64,000 bases of DNA from Helicobacter sp. TUL (GCF_002287135.1 NZ_NESU01000001.1:124001-188000); one strand, 5' to 3'. Positions 19,299-28,184 are shown, counted from the stretch's first letter. Numbers and translations are program-made. The notes: generated from the letters alone by a model not told the origin.

Positions 19299-19470
19299 CA
19301 AAACCATCTATGTAATATTTCTACTATTTATCCACGCATCAAACTTCCCATTTTGTACTATTTTTACCTCCAAAATCTTATTAGTGTTATGTCTGCTTTA
19401 TTTATATCACACACATTCTACAACTTCCATACCCAGTCACATATTTAGAAACCCATACTAAGGAGATTTT

Positions 19471-20640
19471 ATGCAATTCACTAAAGAACAGAGAATTATT
19501 GCAGAACAAATTAAAACATTAAAACATGCTGCTGGTAGTCATAGTCCAAGTATCTTAACACTTACACAGCAAATACCAAACCTGAATATCGATATTGATG
19601 CATGTTTTTTATCCAATCCATATGCTACAGATCTTTTTATGGATTACATGAAGCACGATCTAATTAGTACACAATCAATCAGAAATGTATTGGAGTTTTA
19701 CCCATCACAAAATGGTGTAATTGCTGAAATCTTAGCACAACGCTTAGGCATTGATAAAGAATGTTTATTTATAGGAAATGGGGCTATAGAAGTTATCCAA
19801 GCGATTTTACATAATTTTGTGCAACACAAAATCATAGTCAACATCCCTACATTTTCGTCCTACTATGAATTTAGCAATGCCAAAACCGAAGTGGTATTCT
19901 ACCAATTAGAAAAAGATAAAAACTTTATGCTAGATGTATCATCCTATATTGAATTCGTAAGGACTCAAAAACCACAAAGTGTCGTTATTATCAATCCTAA
20001 TAATCCAAATGGTGGCTACATACCTTATGAAGATCTCCGAACAATTATTGCAAATCTACCAGAAGTAGAGAACATTATTATTGATGAAAGTTTTCTACAC
20101 TTTGCCTTTGAAGATGATGAGTATAAGTTCATTTCATACAAGACACTTTTTTCAGAATTTCCTAATGTAATTTTAATAAAAAGCATGTCAAAAGATTTTG
20201 GTATAGCTGGTATTCGTGCAGGATATGGGGTTATGGCGAAAGACAAGGTTTCCAAGCTTCTAAATAATGGCTACTTATGGAACTCAAATGGACTTAGTGA
20301 ATATTTCTTCAGACTCTACGCACAAGACATATTTACAAACAAATACGAAAGTGTTAGAAAGCTCTATATTCAGCAAACACAAGATTTTTTTATGCGTCTT
20401 TCTGAAATCCCTCAACTTAAGATTTATCCAAGCAAAGCAAATTTTGCTCTCATAGAAATCTTAGATTGGAAAGAAGATTTAGACTTTGTAATGACGATGC
20501 TTATCAAATATGGAATCTATATACGCACATGTAGTGATAAAGTGGGACTTGATGAATCATTTATACGTCTAGCTTCAAGAAGCAAAAGCGAAAATGATCA
20601 AATCATACAGGCGCTAACTGATGTTTTTTCGCTTGCTTAA
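19471..20640 (+). CDS. Class I/II PLP aminotransferase or decarboxylase (Cj1436-like?)
   Basis: The 389-residue fold-type I enzyme has GNGAIEVIQAI, NPNNPNGGY, IDESFLHF, and the PLP lysine in KSMSKDFGIAGIRAGYG. It is distantly related to histidinol-phosphate aminotransferases and to CobD-type threonine-phosphate decarboxylases. AAGGAG (19460-19465) is five bases from the ATG. It has no homopolymer tract, unlike the gene before it. The proposed role, decarboxylation of serine phosphate to ethanolamine phosphate by analogy with C. jejuni Cj1436, rests on gene order and size only. Confidence 0.75.
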   Translation: MQFTKEQRIIAEQIKTLKHAAGSHSPSILTLTQQIPNLNIDIDACFLSNPYATDLFMDYMKHDLISTQSIRNVLEFYPSQNGVIAEILAQRLGIDKECLFIGNGAIEVIQAILHNFVQHKIIVNIPTFSSYYEFSNAKTEVVFYQLEKDKNFMLDVSSYIEFVRTQKPQSVVIINPNNPNGGYIPYEDLRTIIANLPEVENIIIDESFLHFAFEDDEYKFISYKTLFSEFPNVILIKSMSKDFGIAGIRAGYGVMAKDKVSKLLNNGYLWNSNGLSEYFFRLYAQDIFTNKYESVRKLYIQQTQDFFMRLSEIPQLKIYPSKANFALIEILDWKEDLDFVMTMLIKYGIYIRTCSDKVGLDESFIRLASRSKSENDQIIQALTDVFSLA

Positions 20641-20723
20641 ATAGAAAAAATTATCATATCTTCGCTATACTAATCCGCAGAGAGTATCTTTAACTACTTA
20701 TCTAAGTATCATAGGAAATAAAA

Positions 20724-21374
20724 ATGCAAAAAATATTAGCTATTTTTGATTTTTGTGAGACACTAGTTTCTATTCAAAGTCTTTTGCCATATTTAGAAAT
20801 GGTTGGTAAGGAAAATCCTCACTACAATGGGAGAATATTACGCTTGCAGCAAAGAATATTACCACGCCTTCACAGATACACAAAAATTCCTTTATTTGAT
20901 TTCAAAGCTCCTCGCTATCCTCAATTAAAAGGAATGGATATATTGCACGCTCGAGAGCTAGCAAAAGAATATGTGCAAAAAGAGCTTATATATAAAACCA
21001 ACGAAAAGGTGTTGGAACGATTACGATTTCATCAAGAAAATGGGCATACTATCATCATAGTTTCCGGAGGGCTAGAAATATACATCACAGAATTTGCCAA
21101 GCTTTTTGGCATAGAAAATGTGGTAGCGATTAGCCTACAAGAACAAAATGGAATTTTAAATGGTGAAATAGATGGGATTCATACCATGGAGTATCGCAAG
21201 CTTTATAAGCTTACACAAATGTTTGATATGAGTATGTTTGACCTCCAAAATTCCTATGCATACAGCGACTGCCCTAGTGATATACCATTGCTTTCTTTTG
21301 TAGGAAATGGTGTAGCTATAGAATGCGGAAAAGATATACAATGGGCAAAGATCATGGGATATAAGATTTTATAA
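20724..21374 (+). CDS. HAD-IB family phosphatase (SerB-like, Cj1435-like?)
   Basis: The 216-residue HAD hydrolase has motif I as FDFCETLV, motif II as IIIVSGGLE, a Lys in EYRKLYK, and motif IV as YSDCPSDIPLL with a GNGVAI tail. The second aspartate of the usual DxD is a cysteine here, which is unusual because that residue is the general acid. It would remove phosphate from a small amino-alcohol phosphate made by the two enzymes before it, by analogy with the C. jejuni serinol/ethanolamine capsule pathway. An 83-base gap with a possible GCTATACT promoter precedes it. Confidence 0.75.
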   Translation: MQKILAIFDFCETLVSIQSLLPYLEMVGKENPHYNGRILRLQQRILPRLHRYTKIPLFDFKAPRYPQLKGMDILHARELAKEYVQKELIYKTNEKVLERLRFHQENGHTIIIVSGGLEIYITEFAKLFGIENVVAISLQEQNGILNGEIDGIHTMEYRKLYKLTQMFDMSMFDLQNSYAYSDCPSDIPLLSFVGNGVAIECGKDIQWAKIMGYKIL

Positions 21375-21387
21375 TAAGTTTTTCCAC

Positions 21388-21549
21388 TACAAAAATATCG
21401 AACCTAAGGTTTTTGCCGAAGAACTTTTGGGAGAGAGTGTGCAGATTCCACAAACTCAAGACTTAGATTCACAAAAGATTGAAAATGGTAATTTTCATAC
21501 ATTGTTGCAAAACTTCAAAGTGCCTGATGATTATAAGTTTCATTGTTTT
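21388..21549 (+). repeat. Inverted repeat A, left copy (162 bp)
   Basis: This segment matches the reverse complement of 22432-22593 over 162 bases with two mismatches. Both copies encode the same part of the TupA-like ATP-grasp protein (YKNIEPKVFAEELL to YKFHCF). Together with repeat B it frames the broken copies and the end of the intact gene. Confidence 0.9.
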
Positions 21550-21824
21550 GGAGATGAAATATTTGTGCAAGTAGATACGGATAGATTTATAAATCACACA
21601 AGAACAATTTTTGATGCTCAGTGGCAGAAAATGCCTTTCACATACTTATACCCACTTTATACACCAAAAATTGACAAGCCAAAAAATTTTCTACTTTTAA
21701 AAGAAATAGCTCGGAAACTTTGTGGAGATTTTGCAATGATGCGTGTAGACACATACTGCATAAATCATAAAGTTTATATTGGTGAGTTGACTTTTACGCC
21801 AGAGGGTGGGACTGGTAAATTTAC

Positions 21825-21874
21825 TCCAAATGAATGGGATGCAAAGTTAGGAAGTTTGTGGCATATGAAAAACT
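21825..21874 (+). repeat. Inverted repeat B, left copy (50 bp)
   Basis: Fifty bases encoding PNEWDAKLGSLWHMKN are identical to the reverse complement of 22086-22135, the 3' end of the intact TupA-like gene. Confidence 0.9.
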
Positions 21875-21883
21875 GATTTGTGA

Positions 21884-22021
21884 ATTACTTTAGACAATAG
21901 CTATGTGCTAGAGCAGCAACTTTACATTGGAGAACTTACAATGACACCAAGTGGTGGTTGTTTGCCTATTAGACCATATAAGTATGATGCAATTTTGGGA
22001 AATTTTTGGAGCGGTATTTGA
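21884..22021 (+). pseudogene. Second remnant of a TupA-like ATP-grasp C-terminus
   Basis: A 45-codon frame without a start (LDNSYVLEQQLYIGELTMTP, then SGG and ILGNFWSGI) ends in TGA TAA. It matches the final metal-binding part of TupA-like ATP-grasp proteins (xYIGELTxTPxGG ... LGxxW), but differs in sequence from the intact gene and from the fragment before it. It is therefore a third C-terminal version, reduced to a tail. Confidence 0.7.
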
Positions 22022-22083
22022 TAACACATCAGAATCTGAATTTAACAAATATTGACAAATAAATATCATGTTATAGCCCCGAG

Positions 22084-23271
22084 TTAGTTTTTCATATGCC
22101 ACAAACTTCCTAACTTTGCATCCCATTCATTTGGAATACATCGCTCTGTGCCTCCACCATGGGTCAATGTAATTTCACCAACAATAATTTTTTGCGGTTT
22201 GTAAAAAGGTCTATAATATAAATCAATACGCACATAATCAAATGCCTTAGACAATATGAAAGATATATTTTCTAGATATTCCAAATCATTAGGCTTTGGT
22301 GGAATAGGGCGATTTGTATTGTCATATAAAAAACCAAAAGGAGCAAGTTTCCATTCTTTATTCAAAATGGTACGCTTATGGTTTGTGAATCTATTAGCGG
22401 TGAGTTGGACATAATACTCTCGCAATCCCTGAAAACAATGAAACTTATAATCATCAGGCACTTTGAAGTTTTGTAACGATGTATGAAAATTACCATTTTC
22501 AATCTTTTGTGAATCTAAGTCTTGAGTTTGTGGAATCTGCACACTCTCTCCCAAAAGTTCTTCGGCAAAAACCTTAGGTTCGATATTTTTGTAATGCCAC
22601 TCTCTAAAAAGAGTATAGAAATTTGTGTTAAGGTGCTTGGTGAGTTTTTCCATAGCTTCCCTAAATGCCTTAGAATCTCTCAAAAATGCTTCTTTATTCG
22701 GAACAATAACTACCCCACCTCCATCATGGTTCGTCTTAAGCACAAAAGAATTAGGCAATTCATCAAAGTTAATATCTTCTACACTTTTATAAATGCCATA
22801 GAGCTTTGGTAAAAATGGGCAAACATTGGTATCAAAAAGAAGCTGTGTAAGAGTATCGATGGGTGCAAATAATGGCGAAGAAGATTTAGGATCCAAAAAT
22901 GTCGGAGAATCTGCAAGAGTCTGAAATTTTTCTTTAAGCTCCTTAGATTGATTAGCTTTAGACATGCACGCTGCTTCACTCTCCAAATCAAGATTTGCAA
23001 GTTTTGCGGCAATATAAATTCTTGCCTTAAGTTTATCAGCAAGTGCAGTATAAAGAGGATTTCTATCATAGAGGATTCTGTGCACAATTTTTTCGTTAAA
23101 TGTTTGTGGATTCTTAAAATCTGGTGTATAGCCAAAGATTTTTTTATGTCTGCGTATGAAATATGCTTCATCATCAAGCTTGGATTCTATATAGGCATTA
23201 TACTTTTTACGCATAGGCAAAATATAGTGTTTATATATAGGATTTTCACGCACAAAAGACTTAAATGACAT
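22084..23271 (-). CDS. TupA-like ATP-grasp protein
   Basis: The 395-residue protein belongs to the TupA-like ATP-grasp family, common in capsule and teichuronopeptide loci and thought to join an amino acid or sugar amine to a glycan. It has the family N-terminus (RHKKIFGYTPDFKNPQTFNEKI), the nucleotide loop SFVLKTNHDGGGVVIV, EELLGES, and the metal-binding end DYVRIDLY...VGEITLTHGGGTE. The ATG has GGAGA close upstream. It faces the phase-variable block and its own truncated copies; inversion between the repeats would exchange its C-terminal 115 residues. Substrate unknown. Confidence 0.85.
   Translation of the reverse strand: MSFKSFVRENPIYKHYILPMRKKYNAYIESKLDDEAYFIRRHKKIFGYTPDFKNPQTFNEKIVHRILYDRNPLYTALADKLKARIYIAAKLANLDLESEAACMSKANQSKELKEKFQTLADSPTFLDPKSSSPLFAPIDTLTQLLFDTNVCPFLPKLYGIYKSVEDINFDELPNSFVLKTNHDGGGVVIVPNKEAFLRDSKAFREAMEKLTKHLNTNFYTLFREWHYKNIEPKVFAEELLGESVQIPQTQDLDSQKIENGNFHTSLQNFKVPDDYKFHCFQGLREYYVQLTANRFTNHKRTILNKEWKLAPFGFLYDNTNRPIPPKPNDLEYLENISFILSKAFDYVRIDLYYRPFYKPQKIIVGEITLTHGGGTERCIPNEWDAKLGSLWHMKN
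22086..22135 (-). repeat. Inverted repeat B, right copy (50 bp)
   Basis: This is the partner of 21825-21874, identical in reverse complement, at the extreme 3' end of the intact gene. Confidence 0.9.
22432..22593 (-). repeat. Inverted repeat A, right copy (162 bp)
   Basis: This is the partner of 21388-21549 in reverse complement, within the intact TupA-like gene at about residues 227-280. The 882 bases between the two copies hold both alternative C-terminal coding parts. Confidence 0.9.
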
Positions 23272-23335
23272 TATGTCTCCTTAATTTATTCTACAAGATT
23301 CTTTGTATTATCGCACATATTTACTAAAGCCTGAC

Positions 23336-24682
23336 TTACACACTCATTTCATATAATTTCTTGCGCTCACTAGAACTTGCGATATTGAGTTGTTGTCTAT
23401 ATTTAGTGATCGTTCGGCGCACCATTTTGATACCAAACTTCTCTTCAACACTTTTTAGAATCTTCACATCACTTAAAGGTTTTTTCTTATTTTCATTTTT
23501 GACAAGATCAAGGATAAAATCTTTAATCGAAGCATTGGAAGTTTCTCCATCTACGGCCGCAGTAAAAAAACTCTTGATAGGGAAGATTCCCCGATCGCAT
23601 TCTAAGTATTTGTTGGCGATAGCGCGAGAGATTGTGCTAGGTGCATAGCCCAAATCTTGGGCAATATCTTTAAGCTTCATTGGGCGTATTTCTCCACCCA
23701 TAAAAAAATCATATTGATTTTCGCGCAACGCCAAAGCGATTTTTAAAATCGTAGCCTTGCGCATATCTAGCGCATCGACAAGATCTTTTGCTTCTTTAAG
23801 TTTATCGCGGATAAAACTTTGGGCTTGTTTTTGCGCATCGCTTTGGGATTTTGTCTGCTTGCTTGATGTGTCTTGATGTTCGATAATGATTTTAGGATAA
23901 TACATATCATTCACACGCACTTCAAGCTCATAAGTATGTTGCAATGAATCTTCCTTTAGGCGCTCAAAAATAAAAATATCTGGTATCACCTCTGGAATCT
24001 TCACACCAAAATCACAAGTTGGTGGATTTCTAAAACGTTTTATAGTGCGCATTACCTCATCATAATATGGATTGTTTTTATGTATTGCGTGGTTTTGGAG
24101 ATTGTTAATAATCTCTAATCCCAAAGTAAAGGCTTCATCATTTAAATCACTCTCTTGCAGCTGAAAATGCAAAGATTCTCTCATATCTTTTGCACCCACA
24201 CCACAAGGCTCAAGATACACAAATCGCCCTCGCACACGCTCAAATTCCTCCACGCTCACGCCCACTTCCTCTGCAAGTTCTGCCACATCACAATCCAAAT
24301 ATCCTTCATCATTGATATTTTCAATGATACTATAAGCGATGTTTTGAGAAGTTTGACTTGGGAAAAGGCGTGGTGTTATTTGTGTAAGCAAACTCTCATA
24401 TAAATCCTGCGTGGTAGTGCTTAGAGATTCTATCTTGTCTGTAATAGAGTTTTTTTGCGATTGGGATTTAGAGGTAGCCTTAGATTTTTGTGGCAGGGAT
24501 TGTGTGCGTTGGCTTTGAATCTGCACATAAGGATTTTCTTGGGCAAACTCTTGCACAATTTCTTCTATACTATCAGCTCCACTTTGTAAGATAGGTAGCC
24601 AATTTTTTAGCGTTGCCGAGAGCTTTGGTTTTATAGCGACATTGGTGCGTAATCTCCCTCCTAAACCCGATCTTGCACTCAT
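23336..24682 (-). CDS. rpoN: RNA polymerase sigma-54 factor RpoN
   Basis: RpoN (448 residues) directs transcription of the middle flagellar genes in this group. The core-binding domain (about 100-300) contains ENINDEGYLD and LEPCGVGAKDMRES; the DNA-binding end has the HTH STISRAIANKYLECDRG and the RpoN box as RRTITKYRQQL. The N-terminal activator-interacting region is short. Two sigma-54 promoters in this window (flgG at 28218, fliK at 55398) would be its targets. The start overlaps the lptB stop as ATGA. Confidence 0.95.
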   Translation of the reverse strand: MSARSGLGGRLRTNVAIKPKLSATLKNWLPILQSGADSIEEIVQEFAQENPYVQIQSQRTQSLPQKSKATSKSQSQKNSITDKIESLSTTTQDLYESLLTQITPRLFPSQTSQNIAYSIIENINDEGYLDCDVAELAEEVGVSVEEFERVRGRFVYLEPCGVGAKDMRESLHFQLQESDLNDEAFTLGLEIINNLQNHAIHKNNPYYDEVMRTIKRFRNPPTCDFGVKIPEVIPDIFIFERLKEDSLQHTYELEVRVNDMYYPKIIIEHQDTSSKQTKSQSDAQKQAQSFIRDKLKEAKDLVDALDMRKATILKIALALRENQYDFFMGGEIRPMKLKDIAQDLGYAPSTISRAIANKYLECDRGIFPIKSFFTAAVDGETSNASIKDFILDLVKNENKKKPLSDVKILKSVEEKFGIKMVRRTITKYRQQLNIASSSERKKLYEMSV

Positions 24683-25401
24683 GCTTTAAAATTCTCTCCC
24701 AAATAATATTTACGCACAAGGGCATTTTGATAAATCTCTTGTGCATTACCGCTCGCCAAAAGTGCGCCACTTTTGATAACATAACTTCTATGACAAACCG
24801 ATAGCGTCTCACGCACATTATGATCTGTGATAAGCACACCTATATCAAGCTCAATAAGCTTTAAAATAATATTTTGGATATCTACCACTGCTTTGGGATC
24901 CACTCCAGCAAATGGCTCATCAAGCAAGACAAATTTAGGATTTTTTACCAATGCTCTTGCGATTTCTACACGCCGACGCTCCCCACCGCTCAAGCTCACA
25001 CCCTTTCTTGCGCGGATTGGCTCGATGTTAAATTCTTCTAGCATTTTTTCTATGCGAATCTTGCGCTCTTTGACACTTTTTATACTCGCCTCTGCCGCCA
25101 AAAGAAGATTTTCCTCTACACTTAAATCTTTAAAAATACTTGATTCTTGCGGAAGATAGCCAATACCCATATTAGATCGCGCGTGCAATGGAAGCTTTGT
25201 GATATCAGATCCATTTAAATACACTGCCCCAGAGGTTGGGTGCAAAAGTCCGCATATCATATAAAAAGTCGTGGTTTTTCCAGCACCATTTGGTCCCAAA
25301 AGTCCCACAACTTCCTTACTATTGACTTCCAAAGAAACATCATTAACAATTTTTGTTTTTTTGATTTGCTTACTAAGATTGTGTGCTTGTAATGTATTCA
25401 T
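24679..25401 (-). CDS. lptB: LPS export ABC transporter ATPase LptB
   Basis: LptB (240 residues) powers LPS extraction from the inner membrane together with LptFG. Walker A GPNGAGKTT, signature SLSGGERRRVEIARA, Walker B FVLLDEPFAGVDP, and the H-loop TDHNVRE are all present. The AGVDP and GGERRR forms are typical of LptB rather than amino acid transporters. It overlaps tsaE by 29 bases and rpoN by four, so the genes are translationally coupled. Confidence 0.93.
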   Translation of the reverse strand: MNTLQAHNLSKQIKKTKIVNDVSLEVNSKEVVGLLGPNGAGKTTTFYMICGLLHPTSGAVYLNGSDITKLPLHARSNMGIGYLPQESSIFKDLSVEENLLLAAEASIKSVKERKIRIEKMLEEFNIEPIRARKGVSLSGGERRRVEIARALVKNPKFVLLDEPFAGVDPKAVVDIQNIILKLIELDIGVLITDHNVRETLSVCHRSYVIKSGALLASGNAQEIYQNALVRKYYLGENFKA

Positions 25402-25810
25402 CGCTGATTATATACTCCCTTTCTCCAGAATCTAAAGGCACAATATCCACACGCACAATTGCAAAACCACATTTTTGCAAAAGATCTTTGATACCCGTAT
25501 CAGCCCATTCGATAAAATGTATACCCTCACGCTCAAAAAGTTCAATAAATCCAAGTTCTAAGAGGTGATTATATTCTTTTTGATAAAAATCATAATGAAA
25601 TACATCATCATAATCTTGTGAAAGACTAAAGGTGGGCGAAGTCACATCATCTCTGCCACCCCTAAAACGCACAAAATTTCTCACAAGTGTCGTCTTGCCA
25701 CTCCCCAAATCACCATTAAGCAAAAAAAAGACTCGCTTGTGTCCTTTTGTGCGTGAATCTAAATAGCCACAAAGTGGCTCCAAACCTTCCTCTCCTAGTG
25801 TAAATGTCAT
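25373..25810 (-). CDS. tsaE: tRNA threonylcarbamoyladenosine synthesis ATPase TsaE
   Basis: TsaE is the small ATPase of the TsaBDE complex that makes t6A in tRNAs. The 145 residues show Walker A NGDLGSGKTTLVRN, the SPTFSLSQDY segment, HYDFYQ and the FIEWAD end. Two ATGs are adjacent; the AAGGAGGA leader is better spaced from the second, at 25810. It sits between dnaX and lptB, as in H. pylori. Confidence 0.93.
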   Translation of the reverse strand: MTFTLGEEGLEPLCGYLDSRTKGHKRVFFLLNGDLGSGKTTLVRNFVRFRGGRDDVTSPTFSLSQDYDDVFHYDFYQKEYNHLLELGFIELFEREGIHFIEWADTGIKDLLQKCGFAIVRVDIVPLDSGEREYIISDEYITSTQS

Positions 25811-25832
25811 CATTCCTCCTTGTGCGTGATAT

Positions 25833-27476
25833 TTAGGATTTAAAATAATCTTTAATCCCCAAATGCTCCTCCAAGCTTGCTACAATCTCTTTATTGTGCT
25901 CTATAAACTCTCTATCTTGAGCTTTTTGGCTGTTTGGAGTGCTTTGGCTTGTAGGCATATCTTGATTTCCTTGCGTGTCTGTATGCATCACAATATCTTG
26001 ATTTACCTCATTTTCTTGTGCCTTAGTAGCTTGTGGTTGTGTGAGTTGTAGTTGTGATTTTTGCACGCTAATTTTAGTATGTGCACCAAAAACTTGCGCT
26101 ACAAATGCCTTTATAATCTCAAAATGTCGCGTAAGTCTCTCTTTATCCTCACCCTCCGCACTTGAATGCCAAGTAAGCGTGTCATTTTCAAAACTCACAA
26201 ATTTCACACACCGCGCAAAACACTCACCTAACTCATAATTTCTGTCATATAGCTTTTGTGTAAGGATTTCAAAAGGGCTTTGAATCTTTGGAATAGGTGC
26301 TTGTGTGGGATTTTGTGCTAGATTCTGTGTGGATTGGCTCTGTAGTTGATTTTGTATCGGTTGGCTTGGCAAAACATTTGCTGTAGTATGTGTAGCATTT
26401 GGAGTTGAAGCACCAAAAATTTGATGTTCCAAATCCACAATCATCGCATCAATTTCTTTTATTTTTAGGGCTTCTTGCATTTTGAGCAAAGTTAGCAAAA
26501 GCACAAAACTTCCATCGGTATTGTGTGCAAGCAAGATTTTAGAATCTGTTAGGATTCTAAAAAATCTATCCAAAAGCAAGGGCGGATAGGCTTTATCATT
26601 TGCCAAAAGCTTGTCTTTAAGGAAAAGTATCATTTCATCTATGATCATCTCACTTTCGTATTCTTGCAATACCTCTATACTTGCTTGAATGTCGCTAAGG
26701 TTGTTTGCCAAAAGATTGCCAAAAAGCTCACTAAAAATCTGTGGATCAACGATGCCTAACATATCCGTAACGCCACTTGTATCAATATCATTTTTACAAA
26801 AAATAATCGCTTGATCAAGAAGTGTTAATGTATCTCGCAAACTTCCAGATCCACTACGCGCGATAATTTCTAATGCTTGTGTGTCATATCGCACTTGTTC
26901 TTTATCCAAAATATGGGCAATATGCTCCACCACAAGCCGTTGTGGGATTTGTTTAAACCTAAAATGCTGTGTCCTGCTTAAAATCGTGGGTGGGAGTTTG
27001 AGCGGATCTGTCGTAGCCAAAATAAATTTTACATATTCAGGTGGTTCTTCAAGCGTTTTTAATAATGCGTTAAATGCCTCGCGTGTAAGCATATGCACTT
27101 CATCAATGATAAAAATCTTGTATCGTCCAAATGCTGGGCGATATTTAGTCTGCTCGATAAGATCACGAATATCATCAATCTTGCGACTAGAAGCCGCGTC
27201 CATTTCAATAATATCCAAATGCCTACCCTCTAATGCAGCCTTGCAATTTTGACATTCACCGCAGGGCTTTGAAGTAGGTCCTTTATCGCATTGCAAAGAG
27301 CGCGAAAAGATTCTAGCTGAACTCGTTTTCCCACTGCCACGCAAACCACTAAAAAGATAGGCGTGTGAGATATGTTTAGAATCTAGCGCAAGAGAAAGCG
27401 TTTGAGAAACCGCGTGCTGTCCTATGAGATCCTCAAAGGTAGTGGGGCGATATTTCAAAGCAAGAGCTAATGACAT
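25833..27476 (-). CDS. dnaX: DNA polymerase III subunit gamma/tau
   Basis: This is the clamp-loader ATPase, 547 residues. It has Walker A GLRGSGKTSSA, the zinc-binding CDKGP...CGECQNC, Walker B IIDEVHML, the SRC-like segment SRTQHFRF, and the sensor GSLRDTLTLLDQA. The region after residue 360 is a low-complexity Gln/Ser/Thr linker followed by a short C-terminal domain. No slippery heptamer of the E. coli type was noticed. AAAGGA precedes the ATG. Confidence 0.93.
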   Translation of the reverse strand: MSLALALKYRPTTFEDLIGQHAVSQTLSLALDSKHISHAYLFSGLRGSGKTSSARIFSRSLQCDKGPTSKPCGECQNCKAALEGRHLDIIEMDAASSRKIDDIRDLIEQTKYRPAFGRYKIFIIDEVHMLTREAFNALLKTLEEPPEYVKFILATTDPLKLPPTILSRTQHFRFKQIPQRLVVEHIAHILDKEQVRYDTQALEIIARSGSGSLRDTLTLLDQAIIFCKNDIDTSGVTDMLGIVDPQIFSELFGNLLANNLSDIQASIEVLQEYESEMIIDEMILFLKDKLLANDKAYPPLLLDRFFRILTDSKILLAHNTDGSFVLLLTLLKMQEALKIKEIDAMIVDLEHQIFGASTPNATHTTANVLPSQPIQNQLQSQSTQNLAQNPTQAPIPKIQSPFEILTQKLYDRNYELGECFARCVKFVSFENDTLTWHSSAEGEDKERLTRHFEIIKAFVAQVFGAHTKISVQKSQLQLTQPQATKAQENEVNQDIVMHTDTQGNQDMPTSQSTPNSQKAQDREFIEHNKEIVASLEEHLGIKDYFKS

Positions 27477-27494
27477 TGCGATTCCTTTTGTTTC

Positions 27495-28148
27495 TTATTT
27501 ATGTGATTTATGTGTATCTTCATAGGAAAATGTGGGGAGATTTAGCTTATAACCAATCGCAAACAAGCGCAAAAGTGTGCCAAATACAAGCGTGATAAGC
27601 ACTGCAAGCAATGAATCTACTCCAACACCCACCACAAGCACATAATATAAAGTCGCTGCAATCATACTCACCCCAGCATATAATTCTTTTTGAAACACAA
27701 GCGGAATGCGATTGCAAAAAATATCGCGCAAAATTCCGCCAAAAATCCCTGTAATACACGCTGCACTCACAGCGATAATAAAACCATGACCATTTTTCAT
27801 CGCTACTTGCGCACCAATAATGCTAAATACCACCAATCCCAACGCATCAAGGCTTAAAAAAACTTTTTCAAATCGCACAAGCTTTTTGGGAATAAGTGTC
27901 GTAAGAATCGCACTTACACAGATAATAATCACATATGATGGATTCTCTACCCATGTAAGCGGATAAGTCCCAAGTAATACATCGCGGATAGAACCTCCAC
28001 CAATAGCAGTAACAAGTGCGATAAACATCACGCCAAAAAGATCCATTTTATGCCTACCTGCCGCCAAAGCACCCGTTATTGCCTCAACAATAATCCCAAC
28101 AACAAAGAGTATATGCAATAATGTAGTATCGCTGATAGGATAGGACAT
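27495..28148 (-). CDS. TRIC/YicG-family membrane protein (UPF0126 repeats)
   Basis: This 217-residue inner-membrane protein has about seven hydrophobic helices and two copies of the UPF0126 motif: [11 protein letters not shown]...PLTWV near residue 50 and [16 protein letters not shown] near 138. Such proteins are called trimeric intracellular cation channels, though the bacterial role is not settled. It is the first gene of the minus-strand dnaX run and is divergent from flgG, sharing an ATTATAAT promoter core. Confidence 0.85.
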   Translation of the reverse strand: MSYPISDTTLLHILFVVGIIVEAITGALAAGRHKMDLFGVMFIALVTAIGGGSIRDVLLGTYPLTWVENPSYVIIICVSAILTTLIPKKLVRFEKVFLSLDALGLVVFSIIGAQVAMKNGHGFIIAVSAACITGIFGGILRDIFCNRIPLVFQKELYAGVSMIAATLYYVLVVGVGVDSLLAVLITLVFGTLLRLFAIGYKLNLPTFSYEDTHKSHK

Positions 28149-28184
28149 TTTTTCGTGCCTTTTGGTTGTAAATCTATGGCGAGG

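Larger units (their letters stand above)
21388..21876 (+). pseudogene. 5'-truncated copy of the TupA-like ATP-grasp C-terminal half
   Basis: The frame reads HYKNIEPKVFAEELL to LGSLWHMKN without a stop, about 164 codons, and equals the last 170 residues of the intact gene at 22084-23271 in position. The first 55 codons and the last 16 are near-identical to that gene, while the middle (VDTDRFINHTRTIF, MRVDTYCINHKVYIGELTFTPEGG) is clearly diverged. It starts right after the HAD stop and has no promoter or N-terminal ATP-binding half, so it cannot work alone. It looks like a silent alternative C-terminal cassette. Confidence 0.85.
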
